The notes under the pieces are model-generated. The model searched no databases and had not been told where the DNA came from. It was given only the letters and a program-made list of their open reading frames with translations. 64,000 nucleotides of DNA from Chloroflexota bacterium. GTDB taxonomy: Bacteria > Chloroflexota > Anaerolineae > Anaerolineales > Villigracilaceae. The position numbers were made by a program, and so were the translations under genes. This document shows, one piece after another, positions 24,752-33,211 of this stretch (its first letter is position 1; every line of letters begins with the position of its first letter). The stretch covers positions 1 through 64,000 of the forward strand of contig VGNE01000013.1 in assembly GCA_016866215.1 (NCBI GenBank). The letters run 5' to 3'.

Positions 24752-25300
24752 ATGAAACATATTATTCCCTATCAACACATCGTCATCGTTGGAACAACCG
24801 GTTCTGGAAAATCCACAATAGCAAATCAGCTCGCCGAAATAATTGGCGCAGACAATATTGAATTGGATGCATTACATTGGGGGCAAAATTGGGCGGGGGC
24901 AAAGCCCGAGGTATTTCGTGAGCGTGTCGAAAAAGCGATCAGTTCAGATGTCTGGGTGGTGGCGGGGAATTATCATGTCGTACGTGATTTGATCTGGTCC
25001 AAAGCGCAAGTCATTATCTGGCTCGATTATCCGTTTCATATCGTCTTCTGGCGTTTGCTCACCCGCACGATCCGCCGCGCAGTGACGCAGGAGGAATTAT
25101 GGAACGGTAATCGCGAGACGTTTTGGATGCATCTAAAATTGTGGTCACAGGATTCATTATTCCACTGGTTGTTCAAGACATACTGGAGGCGCAAGTATGA
25201 ATATCCCATATTATTTTCATTGCCGGAATATGAGCATCTACACGTGCTTCATTTCCGCTCAACAACAGAAACTGAAAAATGGATAAAAGAATTGCAATAA
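24752..25300 (+). CDS. P-loop kinase-like ATPase (adenylate kinase/FlaR-like)
   Basis: A 182-residue cytoplasmic protein with Walker A GTTGSGKST at 14-22. LDALHWGQNW, VVAGNYHVVRDLIW, IIWLDYPFHIVFWRLLTRT and a C-terminal helical region are typical of the DNA-topology-modulation/FlaR-type small AAA kinases. The substrate is unknown; nucleotide or sugar kinases are both possible. It has its own promoter, and its stop lies four bases from the convergent gene. Confidence 0.75.
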   Translation: MKHIIPYQHIVIVGTTGSGKSTIANQLAEIIGADNIELDALHWGQNWAGAKPEVFRERVEKAISSDVWVVAGNYHVVRDLIWSKAQVIIWLDYPFHIVFWRLLTRTIRRAVTQEELWNGNRETFWMHLKLWSQDSLFHWLFKTYWRRKYEYPILFSLPEYEHLHVLHFRSTTETEKWIKELQ

Positions 25301-25304
25301 ATTT

Positions 25305-25805
25305 CTATCTCAGAAACCACACAAGCAATTGCAGCAAACCCAGCAATAGTACAAAACCCAGTAAAACCCCCCACTCGAAAGAAAACTGCCCGCGCATTGA
25401 CAGCATGATCGAAGCGAGAATCAAGCCCGCCGAAGCCAGTATGTAAAGGCGCGCAATATGGCGGCGCTCCAGGCCTTTAATATCCTCCCTGGGTGTTATA
25501 AAATTTAATTTCAGGCGAAAGTCTGTCATGCCCCATGCGAAGAGCGCGAAGAGTGCGCCGCTAAAAATCCACCCGATTGTAAAGTTAAGCCATAACCCGA
25601 TCATGCCAGCCAGGAGGGCAAGAAACAAACCAAGCGAAGAAACCCAGCTCCAGCCGCGCCATTGTGAATATAACCATAGTAATCCAAAGAAAATGATCCA
25701 GGTTGAAATGGCATCAAATCCTGCTTCTGCATATCCCCATGCAAGCGACGCGATGCTGATGATAAGGCTTAACCCAAGCGCGGCAACAGTCACACTAACC
25801 TCCAA
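25305..25805 (-). CDS. Hypothetical membrane protein
   Basis: A 166-residue protein with five or six hydrophobic segments (VAALGLSLIISIASLAWGYA, ISTWIIFFGLLWLY, LGLFLALLAGMIGLWLNF, SGALFALFAWGM, LYILASAGLILASIML, LLGFVLLLGLLQLLVWF). One polar loop sits near residues 95-120 (DFRLKLNFITPREDIKGLERR). I do not recognise the family. It converges on the P-loop kinase, with four bases between. Confidence 0.6.
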   Translation of the reverse strand: MEVSVTVAALGLSLIISIASLAWGYAEAGFDAISTWIIFFGLLWLYSQWRGWSWVSSLGLFLALLAGMIGLWLNFTIGWIFSGALFALFAWGMTDFRLKLNFITPREDIKGLERRHIARLYILASAGLILASIMLSMRGQFSFEWGVLLGFVLLLGLLQLLVWFLR

Positions 25806-25910
25806 CCCGACAATTTTATTTTACCATTTTGAACAGACTACCCAGCCCAGCTACTTCGTGTACTGTCCAATGCCTGAGGCGATGGATTGGCTTTATACTT
25901 ACGTTATCCC

Positions 25911-26102
25911 GTCATTCCCCATTCGGGGACGATGTGCGAGGGCGGTGCTCTTCCACCCGAAGCGTCGCCGTGGCGCCGTGGCGACACAAGCTCCACCATC
26001 GCAAGGGGATTGCTCACCGCACTGGCGTATGGCGCAAGTGTCGTCGCACACCTGCCCTGGCGGGCGGTGCCAGGGAAGAGCAAGAGCGCTCCTCGCAATG
26101 AC
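25911..26102. repeat. Composite palindromic repeat block GTCATT...AATGAC
   Basis: The block begins GTCATTCCCC and ends CTCCTCGCAATGAC. It contains the GTGGCGCCGTGGCGACAC unit also found inside the copper ATPase. Bases 26041-26102 are a perfect 62-bp inverted copy of 51884-51945. Its middle looks like several smaller palindromes inserted into one another. It fills the 300-base gap before the methylmalonyl-CoA mutase gene. Confidence 0.85.
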
Positions 26103-26120
26103 GAAACATAGGTGAATATC

Positions 26121-27797
26121 ATGACCCTCAATAACCAATACAACAAATGGAAAGAATCCACGCTCAAGAAGTCTTTGGAAAAATTCAAGGAGAGGAAAGA
26201 GCGCTTCGAGACTTCAGCGGGCGTCGAGGTGCCGAGGGTGGCGTTGCCCGCTTCGACTACGCCTACGGCTCCGCTCAGCGCGGATGAATCCTATTTAAAG
26301 AAGTTAGGCTTCCCTGGAGAATATCCCTATACCCGCGGAGTGCAGCCGACGATGTATCGTTCGCGGTTTTGGACGATGCGTCAGTATGCGGGCTTCTCGA
26401 CAGCCGAAGAATCCAATAAACGCTATCGCTATTTGTTGCAGCAAGGTCAAACGGGGCTGAGTGTCGCTTTCGACCTCCCAACTCAAATTGGGTATGATGC
26501 GGATGACCCGATCACGCAGGGAGAGGTTGGAAAAGTCGGCGTGTCTATTTCATCCATCAAGGATATGGAGCATTTGTTCGATCAGATTCCGCTCGACAAG
26601 GTTTCGACTTCGATGACCATCAACGCGCCGGCGGGCGTTTTGCTGGCGATGTACATTGCGGTGGCGAAGCGTCAGGGCGCGGATATACGCGGACTGCGCG
26701 GCACCATCCAGAACGACATTCTCAAAGAGTACGTGGCGCGCGGCACGTACATCTTCCCGCCCGCGCCTTCGATGCGGCTCATCACTGACATCTTTTCATT
26801 CTGTGCAAAGGAAGTTCCGTATTGGAATACGATCTCGATCTCGGGCTATCACATCCGCGAAGCAGGCTCGACCGCCGTGCAGGAAGTTGGCTTTACGCTC
26901 GCCAATGGGATCGCGTATGTGGAAGCCGCGCTCAAGGCTGGGCTGGATGTGGATGCCTTCGCGGGTCAGCTTTCTTTCTTCTTCAACGCGCACAATAACC
27001 TGCTCGAAGAGGTCGCCAAGTTCCGCGCCGCGCGCCGCATGTGGGCAAGAATCATGCGCGAACGCTTCAAGGCGCAAAAGCCAGCCAGTTGGCAATTGCG
27101 TTTCCACACCCAGACCGCTGGCTCCACGCTCACCGCGCAGCAGCCCGAAAACAATGTCGTGCGTGTCACACTCCAAGCTCTATCCGCTGTGCTCGGCGGG
27201 ACTCAGTCCCTGCACACCAACAGCATGGACGAAGCCCTCTGGCTTCCCACCGAGAAATCCGTCCGCGTCGCGCTGCGCACACAGCAGATCATTGCTTATG
27301 AATCAGGCGTGGCTGATTCGGTTGATCCGCTGGCAGGTTCGTATCTGATCGAACATCTGACCGACGAGATCGAAAAAGGCGCGCTCGATTACATCGCCAG
27401 GATTGACGAGATGGGCGGAGCGTTACAGTCCATTGAACGCGGATATATGCAGAATGAAATTCAAAACGCCGCCTACGCCGCACAGCAGGCGATTGAGAAG
27501 AAAGAGGAGATCGTGGTTGGCGTCAATCAATTTGCCGTGGACGAGGTTCTCACGTTGGAACGTTTGCAGGTTGACCCGTCCATTGAATTGGGGCAGCGGG
27601 AGAAGTTGAAGAAGTTACGGGAAATGCGTGACAGGGGACGGGTGACGGAGTTGCTCGGCAAATTGGTGGATGCGGCGAAAGGTACAGATAATTTGATGCC
27701 GCTGTTCATTGAATGTGTGGAGAATGACATTACGCTCGGAGAGATCTGTAACACGCTCCGAGGCATGTGGGGAGAGTATGTGGCGGAGGGGTTTTAG
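26121..27797 (+). CDS. mcmA1: Methylmalonyl-CoA mutase large subunit, catalytic domain
   Basis: From ATG 26121 the protein has 558 residues. It is the TIM-barrel part of the B12-dependent mutase: [62 protein letters not shown] and [15 protein letters not shown] are all family hallmarks. It ends without a cobalamin-binding domain, so a separate small B12-binding subunit must exist elsewhere. It interconverts methylmalonyl-CoA and succinyl-CoA in propionate metabolism; isobutyryl-CoA-type mutase cannot be excluded. A repeat-like [12 protein letters not shown] stretch is encoded in frame near residue 45. The last codons have a second, diverged copy at 28024. Confidence 0.9.
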   Translation: MTLNNQYNKWKESTLKKSLEKFKERKERFETSAGVEVPRVALPASTTPTAPLSADESYLKKLGFPGEYPYTRGVQPTMYRSRFWTMRQYAGFSTAEESNKRYRYLLQQGQTGLSVAFDLPTQIGYDADDPITQGEVGKVGVSISSIKDMEHLFDQIPLDKVSTSMTINAPAGVLLAMYIAVAKRQGADIRGLRGTIQNDILKEYVARGTYIFPPAPSMRLITDIFSFCAKEVPYWNTISISGYHIREAGSTAVQEVGFTLANGIAYVEAALKAGLDVDAFAGQLSFFFNAHNNLLEEVAKFRAARRMWARIMRERFKAQKPASWQLRFHTQTAGSTLTAQQPENNVVRVTLQALSAVLGGTQSLHTNSMDEALWLPTEKSVRVALRTQQIIAYESGVADSVDPLAGSYLIEHLTDEIEKGALDYIARIDEMGGALQSIERGYMQNEIQNAAYAAQQAIEKKEEIVVGVNQFAVDEVLTLERLQVDPSIELGQREKLKKLREMRDRGRVTELLGKLVDAAKGTDNLMPLFIECVENDITLGEICNTLRGMWGEYVAEGF

Positions 27798-27826
27798 AAT
27801 CGGTGTAATATAAAAAAAGGTAAAAG

Positions 27827-28027
27827 ATGAAACCCAGAAAGCCCAAAAGTATTACAGAAGCGCTGAATCGGGTTTATACCAACGAAGATTCAAAATTGGA
27901 ACCCGAATTAGTAGAAATACAACTTTTGTCAATAAAGGATAATGCTCCGCGCGTGCCTGGGATTGACAAGGGCAAGATCATCATCCAACCCGATTTCGAT
28001 GAGCCGTTGGAGAAGTTTGAAGAATGA
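27827..28027 (+). CDS. Small acidic protein, antitoxin-like
   Basis: A 66-residue protein (MKPRKPKSITEALNRVYTNE...) with an N-terminal SITEALNRVY segment. That segment resembles the start of small antitoxins paired with PIN toxins, and the protein ends in an acidic tail. No toxin gene follows: the next frame overlaps its stop (ATGA) but is only a copy of the mutase 3' end. So it may be an orphan antitoxin. The assignment rests on a short motif. Confidence 0.5.
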   Translation: MKPRKPKSITEALNRVYTNEDSKLEPELVEIQLLSIKDNAPRVPGIDKGKIIIQPDFDEPLEKFEE

Positions 28028-28119
28028 ACGACATCACGCTGGGAGAGATTTGCAACACGTTCCGAGGTGTGTGGGGTGTCCGTGGCGAAGCGGCTTTAAG
28101 GAAGCAATTTGCAAAATAA
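28024..28119 (+). pseudogene. Partial copy of the methylmalonyl-CoA mutase 3' end
   Basis: The frame reads [17 protein letters not shown], against [17 protein letters not shown] at the end of the mutase. The DNA is about 80% identical over roughly 50 bases, then diverges. The small ORF 27827-28027 lies between the real 3' end and this copy. It looks like a displaced gene end left by an insertion, old enough to have drifted. Confidence 0.75.
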
Positions 28120-28133
28120 GTGATATATTCTCA

Positions 28134-28161
28134 TTGACAGCAGATAATAATTATGTATAAT
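28134..28161 (+). promoter_or_regulatory. Promoter TTGACA-N16-TATAAT
   Basis: TTGACA (28134-28139) and TATAAT (28156-28161) lie upstream of the RloA-like gene. With a start near 28168 the leader is about 45 bases and includes a purine-rich ribosome site (TAGGAGAT). Confidence 0.8.
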
Positions 28162-28213
28162 GACTATTAGGCGCATAAAACACGAAAAAATCTCTTGATG
28201 CGTAGGAGATAAT

Positions 28214-29527
28214 ATGTTAATCCGATTCCGCGTAAGCAATTTTTTATCCTTCAAGGATGAAGTTGAGTTTTCGATGATTCCAGGGAGAGTCCGAAAACAA
28301 CATCCAAACCATATTATTTCTGGTGGTTCAGGTCGAAATGATGTTGACCTTTTGCGGGCTGGCGTTGTTTATGGGGCAAACGCGTCTGGTAAGTCAAATT
28401 TAGTTCATACATTGGGCTTCACAAAAGCATTAATTACTCAGGGGGTAAAGGCTCGCAAGCCCATACCTGTTACCCCTTTTAAACTCGATAAAGCTACTTT
28501 AAATCTGCCCTCAAAATTTGAGTTTGAAATTCGGTGTGGCGAAAAAGATTATTTGTATGGATTTGAAATTGATAATGAAAGAGTACACAGCGAGTGGTTA
28601 CATCAAATAAAGAAGACGACGACCGTACTTATATTTGAGCGAAAAACGGATGACAAGAAGGAAACATCCGTTGAGTTTGGTAATTTGAATTTGGAAACAA
28701 AAAAAGACGTTGAATTTCTTGGGTACGTTGCTCGCGGAACACGATTAAATCAATTATTTCTATCTGAGAGCATAGACCGTGAGGTTACTTATTTTGAGGA
28801 TGTATATAATTGGTTTGATCAATTGATGGTCATATATCCAGAAAGTCGATTTGGTATGGATTTAAGTGTTGACAGCAAACATACAAGCGACATGGTCAAA
28901 TATCTTAAAAAATTCGGCACTGGTGTTTGTGGTTTTGATTTGCAGAAAGTTGTCGCTGAATCGGAATTTCCAAAAGAATTGCTAAAAGATATAACAAAGG
29001 ATTTAAAACCTGGCGAGAAAACAGGTGTTATGAATAGCATGGGTGGTCAACGATATTTGATTACAAAGAACAAAAATGGTGAATTGGCAACAGCAAAATT
29101 TGTCTTAAAACATCGAATGGTTGACTGTAATGGTGAAGTGCCTTTTGATACCGAAGACGAATCTGATGGAACAATCCGTCTTATGGATTTGTTGCCTATC
29201 TTGACTGTTCCTGATGATAAGCCACGAGTTTTTGTTATTGACGAATTAGATAGAAGTTTACATCCGAATTTGTGCTATCAGTTGATTGATGAATTTTTGA
29301 CTAGTCCCAATCAAAATCAGTTAATCGTAACTACGCACGAAGCCAATCTATTAACTTTTGATCTCTTGCGAAGAGATGAAATTTGGTTCGTAGAGAAAAA
29401 TAAACAAAGCTCATCTGTCGCCTACTCCCTTGAAGAGTTTACGCCTCGCTACGATAATGATGTTCAAAAAGGCTACTTGCTTGGGCGGTTTGGAGCAATT
29501 CCTTTTATTGGCAAAAAATCATTTTAA
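28214..29527 (+). CDS. AAA ATPase of the RloA/AbiLi type (defence)
   Basis: A 437-residue OLD/ABC-like ATPase: MLIRFRVSNFLSFKDEVEFS, Walker A GANASGKSNL (about 55-64) and a late Walker B with signature RVFVIDELDRSLHPNL (about 335-350), then TTHEANLL. In this family the ATPase works with a Toprim/RloB partner in abortive phage defence (AbiL-like). The RloB-type gene follows 16 bases later. The DNA is clearly richer in A+T than neighbouring genes, which suggests horizontal transfer. The promoter at 28134 looks strong. Confidence 0.85.
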   Translation: MLIRFRVSNFLSFKDEVEFSMIPGRVRKQHPNHIISGGSGRNDVDLLRAGVVYGANASGKSNLVHTLGFTKALITQGVKARKPIPVTPFKLDKATLNLPSKFEFEIRCGEKDYLYGFEIDNERVHSEWLHQIKKTTTVLIFERKTDDKKETSVEFGNLNLETKKDVEFLGYVARGTRLNQLFLSESIDREVTYFEDVYNWFDQLMVIYPESRFGMDLSVDSKHTSDMVKYLKKFGTGVCGFDLQKVVAESEFPKELLKDITKDLKPGEKTGVMNSMGGQRYLITKNKNGELATAKFVLKHRMVDCNGEVPFDTEDESDGTIRLMDLLPILTVPDDKPRVFVIDELDRSLHPNLCYQLIDEFLTSPNQNQLIVTTHEANLLTFDLLRRDEIWFVEKNKQSSSVAYSLEEFTPRYDNDVQKGYLLGRFGAIPFIGKKSF

Positions 29528-29543
29528 CTTTGAGGGGGATTAA

Positions 29544-30200
29544 ATGCCATTTAAACGTTTCATATCACCCACACGTCAAAGTGGTAATCGGGATGCCAAA
29601 TTGATTATCATCGCGGCCGAGGGTACAAATACTGAAAAAAAGTACTTTGATGATTTAGTGGATTCTTATTCTGCGCCAAACATTCATGTGGAAGTCTTGA
29701 ACAGAATAGATGCTGGCTCTGACCCCGAAACCGTTCTTAATGCATTAGACAAATTCCGAAAGCAATATTCCCTTCGTTTGGGCTATGATGAACTTTGGCT
29801 GGTGATCGATGTTGACCGCTGGCGCAAAAGGCAATTGTCCAATGTTGGTTCTTTGTGCGCGCAGAAAAGATACGGATATGCCGTTAGTAATCCATGTTTT
29901 GAAATATGGTTCTTGTTACATCTAAAATCTCTGGACGAATATTCTGATGAAACTTTGCAAGAGTTTAGAGAAAATAAAAGACCCAACTCAAGACATCCTA
30001 GAACTCGATTAGAACTTGAATTAGTCGATTTGCTTGGAAGTTATAACAAAGGAAATCCTGATACAACAAATTTGCTTGAGAATGTACAAGTCGCGATTGA
30101 AAGAGCGCGGGCTTTGGACATAAATCCTGAACATCGTTGGCCAAACAATTTAGGGACAAGAGTGTATTTAATTGCCGAAAAAATTGTCAACAGAAGGTAG
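29544..30200 (+). CDS. RloB-family protein (Toprim-like nuclease, AbiLii type)
   Basis: A 218-residue protein. The N-terminal IIAAEGTNTEKKYFDDL and the central LWLVIDVDRW match the glutamate and D-x-D positions of Toprim-like RloB proteins. AVSNPCFEIWFLLH is also characteristic of the family. It would act as the nuclease effector of the RloA ATPase. The gene is A+T rich like its partner and ends before a short repeat region (30201-30310). Confidence 0.85.
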   Translation: MPFKRFISPTRQSGNRDAKLIIIAAEGTNTEKKYFDDLVDSYSAPNIHVEVLNRIDAGSDPETVLNALDKFRKQYSLRLGYDELWLVIDVDRWRKRQLSNVGSLCAQKRYGYAVSNPCFEIWFLLHLKSLDEYSDETLQEFRENKRPNSRHPRTRLELELVDLLGSYNKGNPDTTNLLENVQVAIERARALDINPEHRWPNNLGTRVYLIAEKIVNRR

Positions 30201-30239
30201 TTGCGCTTCGTCTGCGCTTACTTTGGCGGGAAAATAGGG

Positions 30240-30303
30240 AAAGGACCTCACGCTTCGACAGGCTCAGCGCGGCGCCCCAGCCCCTCTCCTACAGGAGAGG
30301 GGA
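30240..30303. repeat. Repeat cluster (TTCGACAGGCTCA and CCCCTCTCC palindrome)
   Basis: CTTCGACAGGCTCAG at about 30247 is followed by CCCCTCTCC-TACA-GGAGAGGGG at about 30280-30302. Both belong to families found elsewhere in the window. The rest of the gap 30201-30310 shows no gene. Confidence 0.7.
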
Positions 30304-30315
30304 CACGGAGTATAA

Positions 30316-30340
30316 TGAGGATATACAGGATATATCCTCA
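30316..30340. promoter_or_regulatory. Palindromic operator over the -10 box and start codon
   Basis: TGAGGATATA (30316-30325) and TATATCCTCA (30331-30340) form a perfect inverted repeat with a five-base spacer. It overlaps the last base of TATAAT (30311-30316) and the first base of the ATG. The half-site AGGATATA also occurs as a direct repeat. The encoded protein begins with a ribbon-helix-helix domain, so autorepression at this site is a reasonable inference. Confidence 0.75.
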
Positions 30341-30837
30341 TGGCAAACAAAATTTTAATCTCTCTCCCAGAAAAATTTCTCGAAGATGTTGATCGCATGG
30401 CAGCCGAAGAACATCGCTCGCGCAGTGAACTAATCCGCGAGGCGTTGCGGGCTTATCTGGAAACACGTAGGAGCAAGAAGGTGGGGGAACAGTCTGCTAC
30501 CTATATGGTGAAGAAGCCCAAGGCAAAAGCCAGGCAGTCATTTCCAAATATCGAAGCGGTCAAATTCACGGGTGGAACGAGTGCGGTGATCCGTGGGACG
30601 CGCATTAAAGTAAGTCATATCATTGGTTATTTACAGGTTGGTGAAACACCGGAAGTAATAGCAAACGAGATCGTCCCGCATGTTACCTTGCCTCAAGTGT
30701 ATGAGGCAATCCACTATTATTTTGTCCATCAGGCAGAGATTGACAAGGAACGCGAAGAAAACACAGAAGAAGCCAGCCGCCGTCTGTTGTTGGAAAAACT
30801 CGGCGAGAAAAAATATAAGGAAATTACTGGAGGATGA
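30340..30837 (+). CDS. Ribbon-helix-helix plus DUF433 fusion protein
   Basis: A 165-residue protein. Residues 1-45 form a CopG-type RHH domain (ILISLPEKFLEDVDRMAAEEHRSRSELIREALRAYL). A basic linker follows, then a DUF433 domain at about 75-135 (GTRIKVSHIIGYLQVGETPEVIANEI). DUF433 proteins are usually short antitoxin-like partners of PIN/DUF5615 toxins. Here no such toxin follows. The perfect palindrome at its start codon is the likely binding site of the RHH part. The role is probably an antitoxin or autoregulator that has lost, or never had, an adjacent toxin. Confidence 0.75.
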   Translation: MANKILISLPEKFLEDVDRMAAEEHRSRSELIREALRAYLETRRSKKVGEQSATYMVKKPKAKARQSFPNIEAVKFTGGTSAVIRGTRIKVSHIIGYLQVGETPEVIANEIVPHVTLPQVYEAIHYYFVHQAEIDKEREENTEEASRRLLLEKLGEKKYKEITGG

Positions 30838-30859
30838 GCAAAATTAGTTTTGAGCGGGG

Positions 30860-30865
30860 TATAAT
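30860..30865 (+). promoter_or_regulatory. -10 box of the hicBA pair
   Basis: GGGGTATAATTTGAGC holds a TATAAT at 30860-30865 with a GATAGGAGA ribosome site before ATG 30891. A drifted copy of this promoter and of the following start lies at 31797 onwards. Confidence 0.65.
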
Positions 30866-30890
30866 TTGAGCAAGAGATAGGAGACTTACC

Positions 30891-31100
30891 ATGACCCGAA
30901 CATTTACTGCCGTAATTCACAAAGAGGATGCTTGGTATGTGGCAGATTGTCCCGAAGTCGGGACGGTCAGTCAGGGGAAAACGGTTGAAGAGGCGGTTGC
31001 CAATCTCAAAGAAGCAACTGAACTCTATCTGGAAGAATTCCCTTCGCCAGAAACCAATCATCCATTTTTGACAACTTTTGATGTAGCAACTTATGCCTGA
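30891..31100 (+). CDS. hicB: HicB-family antitoxin
   Basis: A 69-residue protein: the fold FTAVIHKEDAWYVADCPEVGTVSQGKTVEEAVANLKEATELYLEE is the partial RNase H-like HicB core. There is no long DNA-binding tail. It overlaps the next gene, hicA, by eight bases, in the antitoxin-first order. It would neutralise HicA by direct binding. Confidence 0.88.
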   Translation: MTRTFTAVIHKEDAWYVADCPEVGTVSQGKTVEEAVANLKEATELYLEEFPSPETNHPFLTTFDVATYA

Positions 31101-31323
31101 TCTGCCACATCTGTCTGGCAAGGAAATTATCCGCGCGTTGGAGCGTCTTGGCTTTGTTCAAGCGCGTCAACGTGGAAGTCATGTGGTGATGAAGAAATCC
31201 ACACTAGAGGGAAGTGTTGGTTGTGTTGTGCCTATGCATGGTGAAGTCGCCATTGGGACGTTGCATAGCATTCTCAAACAGGCAAAAGTTTCAGCAGACG
31301 AGTTTATAAAAGTTGCGAAGTAA
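31093..31323 (+). CDS. hicA: HicA-family mRNA interferase toxin
   Basis: A 76-residue double-stranded-RNA-binding-like toxin: SGKEIIRALERLGFVQARQRGSHVVMKK carries the catalytic His in GSHV. It should cut mRNA when free of HicB. It is coupled to the upstream hicB, and the DUF4926 gene follows closely. Confidence 0.88.
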   Translation: MPDLPHLSGKEIIRALERLGFVQARQRGSHVVMKKSTLEGSVGCVVPMHGEVAIGTLHSILKQAKVSADEFIKVAK

Positions 31324-31336
31324 ATCTGACAAGAAA

Positions 31337-31567
31337 ATGTATAAAGCATTTGAAACCGTTGTCCTCGCTCATGACCTGAAAGATCACAACCTCACGCGCG
31401 GCGATGTGGGGACAGTGGTGCATTCTTATGAGGGCGGCAATGCATATGAAGTGGAATTTGTCACGGGCGAAGGCAAAACCATCGCAGTTGTCACACTGGA
31501 AAAATTGGATATTCGTCCAATGCAACGTCAGGAAATTTTGCATGTCCGCACGTATGCGGTAGCATAG
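31337..31567 (+). CDS. DUF4926 protein
   Basis: From ATG 31337 (MYKAFETVVLAHDLKDHNL) the protein has 76 residues: GDVGTVVHSYEGGNAYEVEFV...GKTIAVVTLEKLDIRP is the DUF4926 pattern, a small SH3-like beta barrel. The domain is often found beside DUF6883-type toxins and is antitoxin-like. Here it sits directly after hicBA (13 bases from its stop) and before a terminator. No partner toxin is visible. Confidence 0.75.
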   Translation: MYKAFETVVLAHDLKDHNLTRGDVGTVVHSYEGGNAYEVEFVTGEGKTIAVVTLEKLDIRPMQRQEILHVRTYAVA

Positions 31568-31586
31568 AAAATATTCAATACACTTG

Positions 31587-31613
31587 AGCGGCGGTTTATC
31601 CGTCGCTTTTTTT
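31587..31613 (+). terminator. Intrinsic terminator of the hicBA/DUF4926 unit
   Basis: AGCGGCGG (31587-31594) pairs with CCGTCGCT (31600-31607), with one mismatch, and a run of seven T follows. Confidence 0.8.
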
Positions 31614-31654
31614 ATTTATACGCTGATTACACGTCCGCGGCAGGAATGGCGGGA

Positions 31655-31760
31655 GAGCGCGACCTCACCCCCAGCCCCTCTCCAAATGGAGAGGGGAGTC
31701 GCGCCGTTGCCAGCCACATCGTCCCCTTACGGGATAACGTCCGCGTGGAGGTGGGTCACG
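31655..31760. repeat. Repeat-invaded non-coding stretch
   Basis: The stretch contains the CCCCTCTCC-AAAT-GGAGAGGGG palindrome (about 31675-31695) and a TCGTCCCCTTACGGGATA mini-palindrome (about 31727-31744). The latter family also interrupts the TIR fragments at 33.2 and 35.3 kb. The surrounding sequence shows no recognisable gene. Confidence 0.6.
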
Positions 31761-31796
31761 GTTAATCAGACTTTTGCTGAGGCATGTCAGGTTTTT

Positions 31797-31895
31797 TGCG
31801 GGGTATAATTTGAACAAGGGACAGGAGATCAACCATCACCCGAACATTTACTGCATTAATCCAAAAAGAAGCAACCTAACTCTATCTATTGGGTT
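31797..31895 (+). pseudogene. Decayed copy of the hicB promoter and start
   Basis: GCGGGGTATAATTTGA.CAAG, a ribosome site and then ATC instead of ATG ACC CGA ACA TTT ACT GC repeat the hicB upstream region and first codons almost exactly. After AAAAAGAAGCAAC the copy jumps to the sequence that encodes TELYLE in hicB, so about 115 bases of the middle were lost. The start codon is destroyed and a stop follows. It is a partial duplication of the hicB 5' region. Confidence 0.8.
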
Positions 31896-31913
31896 TGCTA
31901 ATTCAACTAATTC

Positions 31914-32429
31914 TTATAGTGAAACAAACATTATTAATGCGCCAATGCAGAAACCAATGACACCCATGACGGCAAATACACCGCCGATGATCACGAATAA
32001 ATTTCCACCTTTAGCTTTGATCTCTAATACTGCCTCTACCGGGTTTCCGGAGTCATAATGAACAGTTGCTCTTGAGCCTGGCTGGTAACGATTGACAATG
32101 TTTTGAGCAGTTCCGAGATCATAGCTCATGGTCGCACCTGGGAAGATATGGTTCCCCTGATAAGTTTTTCCACTAACTTCATAAGTGTATTCAATGACCG
32201 GAGCGTAGGTTATATGTGTGTAAGTCCGTCCGTCTCTGCGCCCCGTTCGCGTATTTTGATCGAGCCTGGAAGAGACGATCACCCCGTTCACAGTCGGCCA
32301 GGCTTCAGCCGCTTTAGCCTTTTTGCGATCGCGCAACCCAAAGAAAAGTAGACCGATTCCCAAAACAGCAAAAACGCCTCCCAGTAAAAGCGGAATCAAG
32401 AATGTGAAGACTGAAGATGTGGTATCCAT
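31914..32429 (-). CDS. DUF3592 membrane protein
   Basis: From ATG 32429 (MDTTSSVFTFLIPLLLGGVF) with ribosome site AAAGGAGAA, the protein has 171 residues. It has two membrane helices (about 8-30 and 145-168) around an outer beta domain: WPTVNGVIVSS...HITYAPVIEYTYEVSGKTYQGN and GSRATVHYDSGNPVEAVLE are the DUF3592 pattern. Function is unknown. It is the only minus-strand gene in the island. Confidence 0.8.
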   Translation of the reverse strand: MDTTSSVFTFLIPLLLGGVFAVLGIGLLFFGLRDRKKAKAAEAWPTVNGVIVSSRLDQNTRTGRRDGRTYTHITYAPVIEYTYEVSGKTYQGNHIFPGATMSYDLGTAQNIVNRYQPGSRATVHYDSGNPVEAVLEIKAKGGNLFVIIGGVFAVMGVIGFCIGALIMFVSL

Positions 32430-33211
32430 TTTTTCTCCTTTGATTTGTTCGAAAAACCACGTTTCATTTAATATCATACATTTCCAGGGAAGAAAATGAA
32501 ATAACAAAAGTCATACCCCATTCCTTACATTGTTCACTAGTTATTGTCGCTTTACTGCATTTGTTTCAGTTAATTTCTAAAACCTGTCTTCGTCAATGTC
32601 TTTTTGATGATAAGAGGTAAAGGGGTAATTTGCTGCAATCCTCCTTAGGCTAAAAATTGACATTCCCTCATTCTCAGTCCGTTTGCATACGCTTGCCCGC
32701 TATGGAATCCGTTGACAACAACTCACACCCTCTTATAAAAGGGGCGATTCATCGTAATCTATTCTCCCTCTGCGAAAAAGAATTAAAATAATAACCCCCG
32801 AAGTTGCTGTTTCATGGTTTTGTTGACTGGCGTTAAAAGTGTTATTTCAGAGGTTCCAAATGTTCCTCTCGGTCGAACTCGCAAGCGGGGATAATTTTCA
32901 GTATCAAACCAGGCCAATTGTCTTGTCACGAAGAATAGAGACAACCATTTGATTGGTAGCAAGGTGGCTCGTGGAACGGTGACTTCCCTTGGATCACAAA
33001 ACTTCAAATCCTGCGTTTTATAAAGCGGCGATGACTTGCTGGTCCTTGAGCAGTAGAAACTTTGGCATCAGACTTGCACAGGTCCACTCTGCACATTAAT
33101 AAACCCTCGTGCAGAACAACTCCCTCCACTTCCAAGCACAACTCGGTTGTTTCACGAATTCGTTCCAGAGTTTATCCAATGACCTGGTTTGAATGTGGCA
33201 ACCCTGCAATT
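32430..33211. other. Gene-poor stretch of about 780 bases
   Basis: I see no convincing gene. At 32702 ATGGAATCCGTTGACAACAA closely matches the TIR fragment start at 34428 (ATGCCATCCGTTGACAACAA) but then diverges and stops after about 29 codons. A minus frame 32783-33007 is open for 74 codons with no recognised motif. Composition is A+T rich. It is probably decayed coding DNA. Confidence 0.5.

Noticed and set aside
32783-33007. 74-codon minus frame
   Set aside because: No recognisable motif, no ribosome site and no partner gene. It is treated as decayed DNA.
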